Positions 35,356-44,834 of a DNA stretch of 64,000 nt are shown here, piece by piece. Each line of letters begins with the position of its first letter. Within the stretch, counting starts at the first letter, position 1. A model generated the notes under the pieces. That model did no database searches. It had not been told where the DNA came from and was given only the letters and a program-made list of their open reading frames with translations. The DNA comes from an uncultured Bacteroides sp. GTDB taxonomy: Bacteria; Bacteroidota; Bacteroidia; Bacteroidales; UBA932. Where the stretch lies: assembly GCA_900543205.1 (NCBI GenBank), contig UQQM01000002.1:43028-107027 (forward strand), in the 5' to 3' direction. The translations under genes and the position numbers were made by a program.

Positions 35356-36473
35356 TCGCGGATGCCCGTCGCCTCCCTGACTCTGTCGAGGGTGGCGGTC
35401 ATATTGTCGAAATCCGAAGGAGTGAGCCAGTCTTTACGGCGACTGGCCCACTCTTTCGCGAATATGGTGCTGTAGTTGTCCGACAGCATGCCCGGAAGGC
35501 AGCACCAGGTGAAGTCCAGCTCGGGTTCCAGCATCTTTTTTTCGCCGGTACGGCTGTCGTTGACGAAGCGCAGGGTGACGGCGAGCCCCAGCCTCGTGTT
35601 CCTCGCGCTCATGTTGGATACGACGTTGCCGGTGGAATATATCACCGGCCTCCCTTTGATGTGCACGGTGTCCTGCACCACATGGGGGTGCGAGCCTATT
35701 ATGGCGTCAGCTCCGTTGTCTATCAGCCACTCCGCCCACTCTTCCTGGACCGGGTCGTGCGTGAGGCTGTATTCCGTGCCCCAGTGGGGCAGCGCTATGA
35801 TGAAGTCGGCTCCCTGCGATTCTGCGGCCCGGATGTCCCGCAGCACATCGTCCCTGCGCATGTAGCTGACATCCGGCCATTCCTTTCCCTTGCCCCTGTT
35901 GGTGCCGTAGGTGAAATTGACCAGCGCTATTCTGACGCCCTTCCCGAGCAGCATCAGCGGATTGTTACGGGCGTCGTCGAGGCTGTCAGAGGCGGTGCCG
36001 GTGTACTTCGTCCCGAGGCGTTCGCGCAGCCCGGAATAGACTTCGAGTGTCCTCCGGAGCCCTCCGCTCCCCCTGTCGAGTATATGGTTGTTGGCGGTCA
36101 GGAATATGTCGATCCCGCAGTGCTCTGCAAGTATGAAAGCTATGCTGTCCGGGGCGGAGAATGCGGGATAGCCGCTGTAGGGTTCGCCTCCGAGGCTGAA
36201 TTCCAGGTTGGCGGCAGTGAAGTCCGCGGAACGCATCTTCTGCGCGACATGCTCCAGGAATCCGCTGAACTCATGGGAAAGCTGGCGTTCGTGCAGCATC
36301 ACGTCTCCCATGACCATCAGGCTGAGCGTGTCCGTCCTGCCGAGCGGCTCGGCGCAGCTGAATACGGTCCTGACCGCAGGTCCCGGATCCCGCAGTGCAG
36401 GGCGGTCCTGTGTCTGGGCTGCGGTTCCGGCGGCCAGGAGCAGGGCGATGACGGACAATGCGGCTTTTCCCAT
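35352..36473 (-). CDS. CapA-family (PGA_cap) metallophosphatase-like protein
   Basis: I start at the ATG complementary to 36471-36473 (MGKAALSVIALLLAAGTAAQ), which gives a signal peptide and 373 residues. The frame is open upstream only through the neighbouring gene. The protein follows the CapA fold: MVMGDVMLH (metal Asp and His), AANLEFSLGG (Asn and Glu), FLTANNHILDRG (the Asn-Asn-His triad), IALPHWGTEY, and IIGSHPHVVQ followed by STGNVV. CapA homologues act in poly-gamma-glutamate export, and many relatives act on unknown envelope substrates. No capBC genes are near, so capsule synthesis should not be assumed. Its -7 box is only 5 nt from the ATG. Confidence 0.85.
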   Translation of the reverse strand: MGKAALSVIALLLAAGTAAQTQDRPALRDPGPAVRTVFSCAEPLGRTDTLSLMVMGDVMLHERQLSHEFSGFLEHVAQKMRSADFTAANLEFSLGGEPYSGYPAFSAPDSIAFILAEHCGIDIFLTANNHILDRGSGGLRRTLEVYSGLRERLGTKYTGTASDSLDDARNNPLMLLGKGVRIALVNFTYGTNRGKGKEWPDVSYMRRDDVLRDIRAAESQGADFIIALPHWGTEYSLTHDPVQEEWAEWLIDNGADAIIGSHPHVVQDTVHIKGRPVIYSTGNVVSNMSARNTRLGLAVTLRFVNDSRTGEKKMLEPELDFTWCCLPGMLSDNYSTIFAKEWASRRKDWLTPSDFDNMTATLDRVREATGIRD

Positions 36474-36478
36474 AAACA

Positions 36479-36486
36479 CAAATATA
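36479..36486 (-). promoter_or_regulatory. -7 box for the CapA-like gene
   Basis: On the minus strand the sequence is TATATTTG, ending 5 nt before the ATG at 36473, so the transcript would be leaderless or nearly so. Only 10 bp separate it from the divergent -7 box at 36497-36504. Confidence 0.6.
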
Positions 36487-36496
36487 AAACTTTTAT

Positions 36497-36504
36497 TAAT
36501 TTTG
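36497..36504 (+). promoter_or_regulatory. -7 box for the SPOR lipoprotein gene
   Basis: TAATTTTG matches TAnnTTTG and ends 6 nt before the ATG at 36511. The two divergent promoters must overlap in their -33 regions. Confidence 0.6.
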
Positions 36505-36510
36505 CATCCG

Positions 36511-37023
36511 ATGAGGAATTGCCGTTTCATATTGTTGCTCTGCCTTATGCTTCCGCTTCTCGGAGGCTGCGATCTTTTCCGGAAGATGGCCGGACGCCCC
36601 ACTTCCGACCAGATAGAACGGAAAAGGGCCATGATTGAAGGCGAGCTTGCCGCGCACAGGAGCAGGCTGGATTCCCTGGATGCCGTGCAGAAGGGGATTT
36701 CCGATTCCCTGGCGGTCCTTGACTCGATACGGATGTCGGACGACGCGCTCATTGAAGTGCGCCGGCTTGCCGAGGAGTCAAGGCTGACCCTCGGCTATCG
36801 CTACTATATAGTGACGGGCACTTTCGGAAAGCTGCAGAATGCGGAGAATCATGCCTCCGCCATGGAGGAGAAAGGCTTCCGTGCGGTGCTTATCGCATAC
36901 GCCAACGGTTTCACGGCCGTCGGTATATGCCCCACTGACGACATTTCAGAGGCTTACTCTTCCCTGCGGAAGGTCAGGGAAGGCGGTGTCTGTCCGGACG
37001 CGTGGATTCTAGACAACCGTTGA
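36511..37023 (+). CDS. SPOR-domain lipoprotein
   Basis: From the ATG at 36511 the protein has 170 residues. The signal sequence MRNCRFILLLCLMLPLLGGC ends in a lipobox, with C20 as the lipid anchor. A charged coiled coil follows (about 33-90), with SDQIERKRAMIEGELAAH. The C-terminal 75 residues look like a SPOR domain (YYIVTGTFGKLQNAENHASA, then FRAVLIAYANGFTAVGI), which binds denuded peptidoglycan at the division site. Its stop overlaps the next start (TGATG), so translation with the M28-like gene is probably coupled. Confidence 0.85.
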   Translation: MRNCRFILLLCLMLPLLGGCDLFRKMAGRPTSDQIERKRAMIEGELAAHRSRLDSLDAVQKGISDSLAVLDSIRMSDDALIEVRRLAEESRLTLGYRYYIVTGTFGKLQNAENHASAMEEKGFRAVLIAYANGFTAVGICPTDDISEAYSSLRKVREGGVCPDAWILDNR

Positions 37024-38354
37024 TGGGAGTTATGATCAGGATAGCAGTGTTCATACTTGCCCTGCTTGCCGGAACGGCGGCGCAGGCCCAGTTCCGTGAT
37101 TCGGACTGGAGGGACCTCAATGACAGCGAGACGGTGAGGTCCATGAAGGAACAGGTGGCCTTCCTTTCGTCTGCAGCCATGGAAGGACGCAAGGCCGGCT
37201 CGGAAGGCGAGAAGGCCGCCGCCATATACATTACCGAACAGCTAAGGGAGAGCGGGGTCGATGTCCTGAGCGGTGCCGAGGGCGATGTCTTCGGCATACG
37301 GCAGGAGAACGGGGACACCCTGACCTCCCGCAACGTGGTGGGATTCATCCCGGGATATGACCCGGAACTGAGGGACAGTTACATCGTCATAGGCGCCAGG
37401 ATGGACAATCTCGGCACTTCCACCGTGACCGTGGACGGCGAATCCAGGGAGAAGATATTCTACGGGGCCAACGGCAACGCCTCCGGCCTCTCCATGCTGC
37501 TGCAGCTCGCAAGGAAGCTGAACACCAACAGCGTGCTTCTGAAGCGTTCGGTGCTTCTGGTCGCTTTCGGAGCTTCGGTCGACCTGGGCGCGGGGTCGTG
37601 GTATTTCCTCAACCGCTCCTTCCCGGATGTCGGGAACATCGACGCGATGATCAATCTCGACATGGTGGGCACCGGCTCCAACGGCTTCTATGCCTATACC
37701 GCTTCGAATGTCGACCTGAACGCCATGATAGAGAAGCTTTCGGTTTCGCTGCAGCCCGTGCAGCCCGAGATAGTGGCGCTCGAACCCGTGAATTCCGACC
37801 ACAGGATGTTCTATGCCAAGGAGATTCCGTCAGTGTTCTTCACGACGGGCATGTATCCCTGGTACAATACCGACAAGGACACTGCGTGGACCCTGGAATA
37901 CGAGTGGATGGAGCGCGAGCTGGAATATGTCTACAATTTCACCCTGGAGCTTGTGAACGGGGAGGCCCCGGACTTCCGCGAGACCGACGAACGCGGACGC
38001 AGCTTCCGCGACGACAGTTCGATAGTGCCGTACAGCGAATGTGACGTGAAGCCCGCCTTCCTCGGCTCCACCGACCCTTCGGCCTTCCTCAGCAAGTGGG
38101 TCTACGTCTATCTGAGGTATCCCCAGGAGGCGGTTGACAAGGGAATCCAGGGCCGCGTGCTGGTCAATTTCGTGCTGGACGAGAAGGGAAGGATGACTGA
38201 CGTGCGGGTTGTCAGGGGAGTGGACGAACTGCTGGATGCGGAGGCGGTGCGCGTGGTCAGCGCATCTCCGGACTGGCGTCCTGCGAGAGTGCGCGGGGAG
38301 AAGGTGAAATGCGAAATATCGATATATGTTGATTTCAAACTCGAAAGACGGTAA
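37023..38354 (+). CDS. M28-like pseudopeptidase fused to a TonB C-terminal domain
   Basis: The 443-residue protein has a signal peptide (cleavage after AQA near 22), an M28 aminopeptidase-like domain (about 40-325) and a TonB C-terminal domain (about 345-440, [20 protein letters not shown] and [11 protein letters not shown]). The M28 fold phrases remain, but metal ligands are lost. The H-x-D motif is R126-M-D128, the bridging Asp of GADDNASG is N150 in GANGNASG, and the Glu-Glu pair is S185-V186. Only D213 and H260 remain. It should therefore be a non-catalytic binding module in the periplasm. TonB_C usually passes energy to outer-membrane receptors, but no membrane anchor other than the signal is seen. 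It overlaps the SPOR gene by 1 bp and is followed 1 bp later by leuS. Confidence 0.83.
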   Translation: MGVMIRIAVFILALLAGTAAQAQFRDSDWRDLNDSETVRSMKEQVAFLSSAAMEGRKAGSEGEKAAAIYITEQLRESGVDVLSGAEGDVFGIRQENGDTLTSRNVVGFIPGYDPELRDSYIVIGARMDNLGTSTVTVDGESREKIFYGANGNASGLSMLLQLARKLNTNSVLLKRSVLLVAFGASVDLGAGSWYFLNRSFPDVGNIDAMINLDMVGTGSNGFYAYTASNVDLNAMIEKLSVSLQPVQPEIVALEPVNSDHRMFYAKEIPSVFFTTGMYPWYNTDKDTAWTLEYEWMERELEYVYNFTLELVNGEAPDFRETDERGRSFRDDSSIVPYSECDVKPAFLGSTDPSAFLSKWVYVYLRYPQEAVDKGIQGRVLVNFVLDEKGRMTDVRVVRGVDELLDAEAVRVVSASPDWRPARVRGEKVKCEISIYVDFKLERR

Positions 38355-38355
38355 G

Positions 38356-41091
38356 ATGGATTACGATTTCAAGGCAATAGAAAGCAAGTGGCAGGCGTAT
38401 TGGGCGGCCAACAGGGAGTTCAAGGCGGACATCGACCCTTCCAGGCCCAAGTATTATGTGCTGGACATGTTCCCCTATCCTTCAGGGGCGGGTCTGCACG
38501 TAGGGCATCCCCTGGGCTACATAGCCAGCGACATCTTCGCCCGCTACAAGAGGCTGAAAGGCTTCAACGTGCTCCATCCCATGGGCTACGACGCCTTCGG
38601 ACTTCCTGCGGAGCAGTATGCCATACAGACCGGGCAGCACCCCGAGGTGACCACGGAGCGGAACATCGCGCGCTACCGCAGCCAGCTGGACCGTATAGGA
38701 TTCTCCTACGACTGGGACAGGGAGGTGCGCACCTGCGACCCCGGATTCTATAAATGGACGCAGTGGGCTTTCCTGAAGATGTTCGACAGCTGGTATGACC
38801 CGGCCCTGGACAAGGCCAGGCCAATTTCCGAGCTTGTGGACAGAATAGCGAAGGAGGGCTATGAGGACGTGACTCCCGAAGCCTGGGCCAAGGCCACGGA
38901 AAAGGGGAAGTCCGACATACTGATGAGATACCGCATCGCCTATCAGGGCGAGACCAGCGTCAACTGGTGCGAAGGCCTGGGAACGGTGCTGGCCAACGAT
39001 GAGGTCAAGGACGGGCTCAGCGTCCGTGGAGGATATCCCGTGGTCCAGAAGAAGATGAAGCAGTGGCAGCTCAGGGTTTCGGCATACGCCGAGAGGCTGC
39101 TTTCCTCCCTGGATTCCCTGGACTGGAGCGATTCCCTCAAGGAGATGCAGCGCAACTGGATAGGCCGTTCGGAAGGCACGGAGATGGTCTTCGACACGGT
39201 ATGCGGCGACAGGCATCTTCCGGTCACCATATTCACGACCAGAGCCGACACCATATTCGGGGTGACCTTCATGGTCCTCGCCCCCGAGAGCGAGCTGGTG
39301 GACAAACTGACCGACGACGCGCACAGGGCTGAGGTCAAGGCGTATGTGAAGGCGGCGGCCAAGAAGACGGAAAGGGAGAGGATATCCGAGACGAAGAGCG
39401 TCACGGGCGTGTTCACGGGCTCATACGGAATCAACCCCCTCAGCGGAAAGAAGGTTCCAATCTGGGTTTCCGAATATGTGCTTTCCGGCTACGGCACGGG
39501 TGCCATAATGGCGGTTCCGGCGCATGACAGCAGGGACTATGCCTTCGCGAAGAAATTCGGTCTTCCGATAATCCCGCTGATAGAGGGCTGCGACGTGTCG
39601 GAACAGAGCTTCGACGCCAAGGACGGCATAATGTGCAATTCCGGCTTCCTGGACGGCATGAGCGTGAAAGAGGCCATCGAGGCCGCCAAGGACTATGTGG
39701 AGGCTCACGGACTGGGCCGCAGGAAGGTGAACTACCGCCTGCGCGATGCCATATTTTCCCGCCAGCGCTATTGGGGCGAGCCCTTCCCTATATATTACAA
39801 GGACGGCATCCCCATGCCCCTCCCGGAGTCCGAACTTCCGTTGAGACTGCCGGAAATAAGCTCATACAAGCCCTCGGCAGACGGAGAACCCCCTCTTGCG
39901 AGGGCCGAGAACTGGACATACATGGGTTGTCCTCTCGAAAAGAACACGATGCCCGGCTTCGCCGGCTCCAGCGCCTACTACCTGAGGTATATGGACCCTC
40001 ATGACGACGAGGCCCTCGTCAGCAGGGAGGCGAACGAATACTGGCGCAGCGTGGACCTTTATGTGGGCGGAACCGAACATGCAACGGGTCATCTCATATA
40101 CTCGCGTTTCTGGAACAAGTTCCTGTACGACCTGGGCTATGTGTGCGAGGACGAGCCTTTCCGCAAGCTGATCAACCAGGGAATGATCCAGGGCCGCTCC
40201 AGCTTCGTCTACCGTGTGGTCGGCACGAACAGCTTCGTGTCAGCCGGTCTGAAAGACGGCTACGAGACCACCGAGATACATGTCGACATCAGTCTGGTGC
40301 ACAACGACAGGCTCGATACGGAAGCTTTCAGGAAATGGCGTCCCGAATATGCGGATGCGGAATTCATACTGGAGGACGGCGAGTACGTCTGCGGCTGGGC
40401 TGTCGAGAAGATGAGCAAGTCGATGTACAACGTCGTGAATCCCGACGACATCTGCGACCGCTACGGGGCCGACACCCTGAGGCTCTATGAGATGTTCCTG
40501 GGACCCGTGGAGCAGAGCAAGCCATGGGATACCAAGGGAATCGACGGGGTCAACCGCTTCCTGAAGAAATTCTGGCGTCTCTTCTTCGACAGGGACTGCT
40601 GGGCAGTCAGCGATGAAAAGCCTTCTCCCGCCGAACTGAAGGTGCTGCACAAGCTCATAGGAAAGGAGCAGGAGGACATCGAGAACTTCTCGTTCAACAC
40701 TACCATAAGCGCGTTCATGATAGCCGTCAACGAGCTGGGCGCAATGAAATGCTCCAAGCGTGCGGTACTGGAACCCATGGTCGTGCTGCTTTCGCCCTTC
40801 GCCCCCCACATCGCGGAAGAGCTATGGCACCGCCTCGGACATGAGGACAGCGTGACCTACGCCAGCTTCCCCGAATATGTTCCGGCTCTGGCCGCCGACG
40901 ATACCGTGACCTATCCCGTCCAGTTCAACGGAAAGATGCGCTTCACGGTGGAACTCCCCAGGAGCGCCTCTCCTGCCGAGGTCGAAGCCGCCGTGCGCGG
41001 GATGGAGCAGACCGCCAGATGGACCGAAGGCAAGAATATCGTCAAGGTGATTGTCGTTCCGGGAAGGATAATAAACATAGTGATCAAATGA
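38356..41091 (+). CDS. leuS: Leucyl-tRNA synthetase
   Basis: I take the ATG at 38356 ([16 protein letters not shown]), one base after the stop of the previous gene, giving 911 residues. The class I signatures are HVGHP at 48-52 (HIGH) and KMSKS near 684. The editing CP1 domain (about 235-430) includes the threonine-rich loop [16 protein letters not shown], and the [13 protein letters not shown] zinc or catalytic segment is [11 protein letters not shown]. It charges tRNA-Leu and edits mischarged isoleucine or norvaline. The last residues [14 protein letters not shown] match the family end. The downstream YitT gene overlaps its stop (ATGA). Confidence 0.96.
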   Translation: MDYDFKAIESKWQAYWAANREFKADIDPSRPKYYVLDMFPYPSGAGLHVGHPLGYIASDIFARYKRLKGFNVLHPMGYDAFGLPAEQYAIQTGQHPEVTTERNIARYRSQLDRIGFSYDWDREVRTCDPGFYKWTQWAFLKMFDSWYDPALDKARPISELVDRIAKEGYEDVTPEAWAKATEKGKSDILMRYRIAYQGETSVNWCEGLGTVLANDEVKDGLSVRGGYPVVQKKMKQWQLRVSAYAERLLSSLDSLDWSDSLKEMQRNWIGRSEGTEMVFDTVCGDRHLPVTIFTTRADTIFGVTFMVLAPESELVDKLTDDAHRAEVKAYVKAAAKKTERERISETKSVTGVFTGSYGINPLSGKKVPIWVSEYVLSGYGTGAIMAVPAHDSRDYAFAKKFGLPIIPLIEGCDVSEQSFDAKDGIMCNSGFLDGMSVKEAIEAAKDYVEAHGLGRRKVNYRLRDAIFSRQRYWGEPFPIYYKDGIPMPLPESELPLRLPEISSYKPSADGEPPLARAENWTYMGCPLEKNTMPGFAGSSAYYLRYMDPHDDEALVSREANEYWRSVDLYVGGTEHATGHLIYSRFWNKFLYDLGYVCEDEPFRKLINQGMIQGRSSFVYRVVGTNSFVSAGLKDGYETTEIHVDISLVHNDRLDTEAFRKWRPEYADAEFILEDGEYVCGWAVEKMSKSMYNVVNPDDICDRYGADTLRLYEMFLGPVEQSKPWDTKGIDGVNRFLKKFWRLFFDRDCWAVSDEKPSPAELKVLHKLIGKEQEDIENFSFNTTISAFMIAVNELGAMKCSKRAVLEPMVVLLSPFAPHIAEELWHRLGHEDSVTYASFPEYVPALAADDTVTYPVQFNGKMRFTVELPRSASPAEVEAAVRGMEQTARWTEGKNIVKVIVVPGRIINIVIK

Positions 41092-42020
41092 AAGGGAAAA
41101 TACTGACGATACTCAAGGATTATCTGATTCTGACCATAGCATCCTTCATCTTCGCTGCGGCATGGGAATGCTTCATGATTCCCAACGGGATGTCGGCCGG
41201 CGGAATGATGGGCCTGTGCACTATAATCCAGTATGCCACAGCGGACCTGATTCCCGCCCAGGTGTCGTACATTGCGATAAACGCGGTCCTGATGATAGTC
41301 GCCGTGCTGGCGATGGGCATAGGTTTCGGATTCAAGACGATATGGTGCATACTTGCATCCACCTTCGCCATGAGCCTGATAAGCGGCATCGAGGTCCTGC
41401 ATTCCCTCCCTGGAGAGTTCCTGTACATCGAGGAGAGGGTGCTGGTGCCCATAGTCGCCGGAGTGCTTGAGGCTACGGGCATCGGCCTGATTCTGAGATA
41501 CGGCGGAAGCACCGGAGGCAGCGACATCGTGGCCCTGATGATCAACAAATACTGGCCCATCGCGCTCAGCACCACCTTCCTGATAATGGACCTCTTCATC
41601 TGCGCCGCCCTGCTGCTGCTGCCCGACAAGAACTTCTCCGACATGTGCTACGGTCTGGAGATGGTGGTCGTGTTCTCGTTCATGGTGGACATAGTTGTGG
41701 GAGGAAAGAAATCATCCTACCAGCTTTTCGTTTTCTCCGAGAAATACAAGGAGATAGCCGACCATATAATCTACAGGATGGGCAGGGGCGTGACCGTGCT
41801 CCAGGCCCAGGGATGGTACACCAAGAAGGCCAGGGAGGTGCTGATGATACTGATAAGCCAGAAGGAGCTTCCTTCGCTGAACAGGACAATAAAGGAAATC
41901 GACCCCCGCGCGTTCATGTCCATATCCGCGACCAACAATGTCTACGGCGAGGGATTCGAGGAGATGAAGACCGGAGTCAAGCTGAAAAAGAAAAAACACG
42001 ATACGCAAGATGAACACTAG
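41088..42020 (+). CDS. YitT-family membrane protein (first of a pair)
   Basis: From the ATG at 41088 the protein has 310 residues: five or six membrane helices in the first 205 (a YitT/DUF161 region with [18 protein letters not shown]) and a cytoplasmic DUF2179 domain in the last 90 ([53 protein letters not shown]). Function is unknown; some relatives are proposed transporters. Its start overlaps the leuS stop (ATGA), and it overlaps the next gene by 11 bp, so the three are translated together. Confidence 0.87.
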   Translation: MKGKILTILKDYLILTIASFIFAAAWECFMIPNGMSAGGMMGLCTIIQYATADLIPAQVSYIAINAVLMIVAVLAMGIGFGFKTIWCILASTFAMSLISGIEVLHSLPGEFLYIEERVLVPIVAGVLEATGIGLILRYGGSTGGSDIVALMINKYWPIALSTTFLIMDLFICAALLLLPDKNFSDMCYGLEMVVVFSFMVDIVVGGKKSSYQLFVFSEKYKEIADHIIYRMGRGVTVLQAQGWYTKKAREVLMILISQKELPSLNRTIKEIDPRAFMSISATNNVYGEGFEEMKTGVKLKKKKHDTQDEH

Positions 42021-42948
42021 AAGTTTCCTGATTCATTTCAAGGAATACGCCCTGATCACCATCGGTCTTCTGGGCTACGTCATGGGATGGATTCTGTTCC
42101 TGATTCCGAACAACCTGATCGGAGGAGGGGTGGCCGGTATTTCGTCCATTATCCAGTACGCCACCGGGATACCGCTCGGATACCCTTATTTCATAATCAA
42201 CGTCGCCCTGCTCATCACAGCCTTCTTCATCTTGGGGAAGGGCTTCGGAGGCAAGACCATCTATGCCATAGTGCTCACGGCCGTATGCCTCAACCTGGGC
42301 CAGGGCATAGTCCCCGAGGATATAATCGAGAACCTGGCGCTGAACAACGGCAAGCTGCTCTGCACCATAATGGGCGGAATACTCTCCGGCGTGGGCATTG
42401 GCGTGTCCATCTCCCAGGGCGGCAGCACGGGCGGTACCGACATAGTCGCGCTGATTATCAACAAGTACCGCAACGTCTCTCCCGGACGCATGATACTGCT
42501 GATAGACGTAATCATCATGCTGTCCTCCCTGCTGGTCCCTTCCTACATGGCGGACGGAACACTGATGCCGTGGGCGGAAAAGATCACGACCGTGGTGTAC
42601 GGCTTCATCCTGGTGACTGTCAGCAGCACCGTGGTGGACCTCTATCTTTCCGGCTCGCGCCAGTCCGTCCAGGTCTTCGTCTTCTCCCAGAAATACGAGC
42701 AGATCGCCGATGCCATCACCAAGGATTTCCATCGCGGGGTCACGGTGCTGGACGGGAAAGGCTGGTATACCAAGCACAGCGTCCAGGTCCTGATGATCAT
42801 AACCCGCAAGACTGACCTCGGCGTGCTGCTGAAATACATCAATTCTGTCGATTCGAACGCCTTCATCTCCGTCGCTTCGGTCACCGGGGTCTACGGCAAA
42901 GGCTTCGACATGATAAAAAACGGAAAAAAGAAAAAGGCCGATAGTTAA
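42010..42948 (+). CDS. YitT-family membrane protein (second of a pair)
   Basis: This 312-residue protein is a paralogue of the previous one with the same build: membrane region with GGSTGGTDIVALIINKYR and a C-terminal DUF2179 domain with GVTVLDGKGWYTKHSVQV and VASVTGVYGKGF. The pair looks like a tandem duplication that has diverged. The two may form a heteromer, which would explain the overlap of genes. A strong hairpin terminator follows at 42971-43003. Confidence 0.87.
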   Translation: MNTRSFLIHFKEYALITIGLLGYVMGWILFLIPNNLIGGGVAGISSIIQYATGIPLGYPYFIINVALLITAFFILGKGFGGKTIYAIVLTAVCLNLGQGIVPEDIIENLALNNGKLLCTIMGGILSGVGIGVSISQGGSTGGTDIVALIINKYRNVSPGRMILLIDVIIMLSSLLVPSYMADGTLMPWAEKITTVVYGFILVTVSSTVVDLYLSGSRQSVQVFVFSQKYEQIADAITKDFHRGVTVLDGKGWYTKHSVQVLMIITRKTDLGVLLKYINSVDSNAFISVASVTGVYGKGFDMIKNGKKKKADS

Positions 42949-42970
42949 AAACATAAAAATATCGAATTGT

Positions 42971-43003
42971 AAAACCGTCTGCACAACCCTGCGGACGGTT
43001 TTT
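42971..43003 (+). terminator. Rho-independent terminator after the YitT pair
   Basis: AAAACCGTC at 42971-42979 pairs with GACGGTTTT at 42994-43002, with additional TGC / GCG pairing inside and a T-run at the end. It closes the SPOR - M28-like - leuS - YitT - YitT operon and overlaps the start of the next promoter region. Confidence 0.85.
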
Positions 43004-43007
43004 GCTT

Positions 43008-43015
43008 TATCTTTG
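43008..43015 (+). promoter_or_regulatory. -7 box for the AraC-type regulator gene
   Basis: TATCTTTG matches TAnnTTTG and lies 15 nt before the ATG at 43031. This argues against the in-frame TTG at 43013. Confidence 0.55.
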
Positions 43016-43030
43016 CGAAAACGCTTAAAT

Positions 43031-43999
43031 ATGAAAAGACTGTTCAGGACGTATCACTTCTGGATTAAGATTCTGTCAGGGCTCTGCCTGGTTCTGTTAC
43101 CCGTACTGTCACTCTCAGGTCTGCGGACATCCTCAGTCCTTACGGTCCTGGCTATGTCCGAAACCGGCGCCATCTCCATCCTGCTCATGCTTCCTCTTCC
43201 CGACGAAGACGCCCGGCAGGGCATGCTTTCCTCCGCCGTGCTTTTCTCGGTGCTGCTGTTTTGTCATTTTGTCGGGGTTCACGCCGGGTACGCCATTGCC
43301 TTCTGCCTGTTCGTGGTGCTGTTGAGAATGGTCTCCTGCTTCAGGCTGAGGTTCTCGGCGGGGCGTGCCGTGCTGAAGGCCCAGTTCGTCTGGTATGCCA
43401 TGCAGAGCCATGTGAGGCTTATATATGCCTTGCTGCTCGGAGAGCTTGCCGGGCTTTCCGTCCTGCTTTCGGCCTCCGGCTGGGCAGCCGTGCCGGTGGC
43501 GCTGCTCGCCCTGATGTACGTCTTCCCTTTCCTGGAGTCCGCGCGCATACGCATCCTGCTTCTGGGCAGGGAGCGTGAGAGGACTGTCAGGCAGATGTTC
43601 TGCTGCGAGAAGCAGGACAGCGTGCCGCCCGACAGGCCGGACGGAAATGCGGCCATGTACGCTCTTTATGAAAAGGTGACGTGCATCATGGATTCGAAGC
43701 GGCCGTATCTGGACGAGGACTACAGCCTCAACGACCTGTCGTTTGCCGCATATACCAACAAGACCTATCTGTCCAGGACCATAAACGTCATGTCCGGAAA
43801 GAACTTCCGTCAGTTCATAAACTCGTACCGCATACGGTACTCGGTGGAGCTCATGAAGAAGAACCCCAGGCTCAGGATGGACGAGGTCGCGACGATGTCG
43901 GGCTTCCATTCCACTGTCACCTTCACGATGGCTTTCAAGGCCAACATGGGAGAGACTCCGGGGGAATATGCCCAGCGCCTCAAGTCTAATCTTGTCTGA
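43031..43999 (+). CDS. Membrane-linked AraC-type transcription regulator
   Basis: From the ATG at 43031 the protein has 322 residues. Five or six hydrophobic helices occupy the first 180. The C-terminal 105 residues are an AraC-type double helix-turn-helix: LDEDYSLNDLSFAAYTNKTYLSRTINVMSG, then MDEVATMSGFHSTVTFTMAF and the final GETPGEYAQ (the usual G.SP.EYR variant). It resembles other Bacteroidetes regulators that combine a membrane sensor with an AraC output. It stands alone after a terminator and overlaps the convergent pseudouridine synthase gene by 14 bp. Targets are unknown. Confidence 0.85.
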   Translation: MKRLFRTYHFWIKILSGLCLVLLPVLSLSGLRTSSVLTVLAMSETGAISILLMLPLPDEDARQGMLSSAVLFSVLLFCHFVGVHAGYAIAFCLFVVLLRMVSCFRLRFSAGRAVLKAQFVWYAMQSHVRLIYALLLGELAGLSVLLSASGWAAVPVALLALMYVFPFLESARIRILLLGRERERTVRQMFCCEKQDSVPPDRPDGNAAMYALYEKVTCIMDSKRPYLDEDYSLNDLSFAAYTNKTYLSRTINVMSGKNFRQFINSYRIRYSVELMKKNPRLRMDEVATMSGFHSTVTFTMAFKANMGETPGEYAQRLKSNLV

Positions 44000-44717
44000 C
44001 ACCTTTCCAGCTCCGTGGGGCCGGTATGCTCAGGTCCATGGGCGTCCTGCGTACGGGGTGTACGAAACTGATTTCATGTGACTGGAGGCAGATGCCTCCG
44101 TCGGGATTCGAGCGCGGGGCCCCGTATTTCAGGTCGCCCTTGATTACGCAGCCCATGGCGGCGAGCTGGCAGCGGATCTGATGGTGTCTGCCGGTGAGCA
44201 GCTCGATTTCGACCAGATGGTAGCGGTCGGTGTCGCAGAGCCAGCGGTAGTTGAGCTTCGCGAGCTTTGCGTCGGGGAATCTCTCCGGCCTGGGCAGCGC
44301 TCCGTCCCCCACTGGATAGGTCTTGTTCTGCTTCGTGTTCCGGTAGAGCCACTGTTCGAGGTGCCCTTCGCGCGGCTCGGGGGCGTCATAGCATAGCGCC
44401 CAGTATTTCTTGTGTATCTCCCCGTTCCTGAACATGTCCGAAAGACGTCCCAGCGACTTCGTCGTCTTCGCCAGGATGCAGATGCCGCTGACGGGCCTGT
44501 CAATCCTGTGGGCGGCGCCGAGGAACACCTTGCCCGGCTTGGCGTCACGCTGCGCTATGAAGGCCTTGTATGCGTCGGTGAGGCATTCGTCCCCCGTCAT
44601 GTCGCTCTGTACGATTTCCCCCACCTTCTTGTTGACGACGAACAGGTGGTTGTCCTCGTAAAGTATCCTGCTCTCCAGATCCCGGTATTCTTCTTCGGTC
44701 AGTTTTCTGTATTCCAT
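43986..44717 (-). CDS. RluA-family pseudouridine synthase without S4 domain
   Basis: The 243-residue protein has the RluA catalytic segment [16 protein letters not shown] with the nucleophilic Asp (about residue 78), [11 protein letters not shown], and [27 protein letters not shown] near the C-terminus. It isomerises specific uridines in rRNA or tRNA. It lacks the N-terminal S4 domain, unlike the RluD-like protein at 57525. Target position is unknown. It overlaps the AraC gene by 14 bp at the 3' ends. The -7 box lies 5 nt before the ATG. Confidence 0.88.
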   Translation of the reverse strand: MEYRKLTEEEYRDLESRILYEDNHLFVVNKKVGEIVQSDMTGDECLTDAYKAFIAQRDAKPGKVFLGAAHRIDRPVSGICILAKTTKSLGRLSDMFRNGEIHKKYWALCYDAPEPREGHLEQWLYRNTKQNKTYPVGDGALPRPERFPDAKLAKLNYRWLCDTDRYHLVEIELLTGRHHQIRCQLAAMGCVIKGDLKYGAPRSNPDGGICLQSHEISFVHPVRRTPMDLSIPAPRSWKGVRQD

Positions 44718-44722
44718 GCGGG

Positions 44723-44730
44723 CAAATATA
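44723..44730 (-). promoter_or_regulatory. -7 box for the RluA-family gene
   Basis: On the minus strand the sequence is TATATTTG, 5 nt before the ATG at 44717, so the message should be leaderless. Confidence 0.6.
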
Positions 44731-44834
44731 TGACATTTTGTCAGAAAAAGCGAATGGCAAAGCTTTTGATTGTAGAGTCGTGCCGCCGCAGGGTGCGGCG
44801 TCAGAGAAGTGAAATTGAAAAACAGATAGATACT

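Noticed and set aside
36474..36752. Upstream extension of the CapA-like reading frame
   Set aside because: It runs antisense through the SPOR lipoprotein gene, past both promoter boxes, and lacks similarity to CapA; the signal peptide begins at 36473.
44412..44834. Upstream extension of the dnaK frame
   Set aside because: It is antisense to the RluA-family gene. DnaK begins with [13 protein letters not shown] at 44835.
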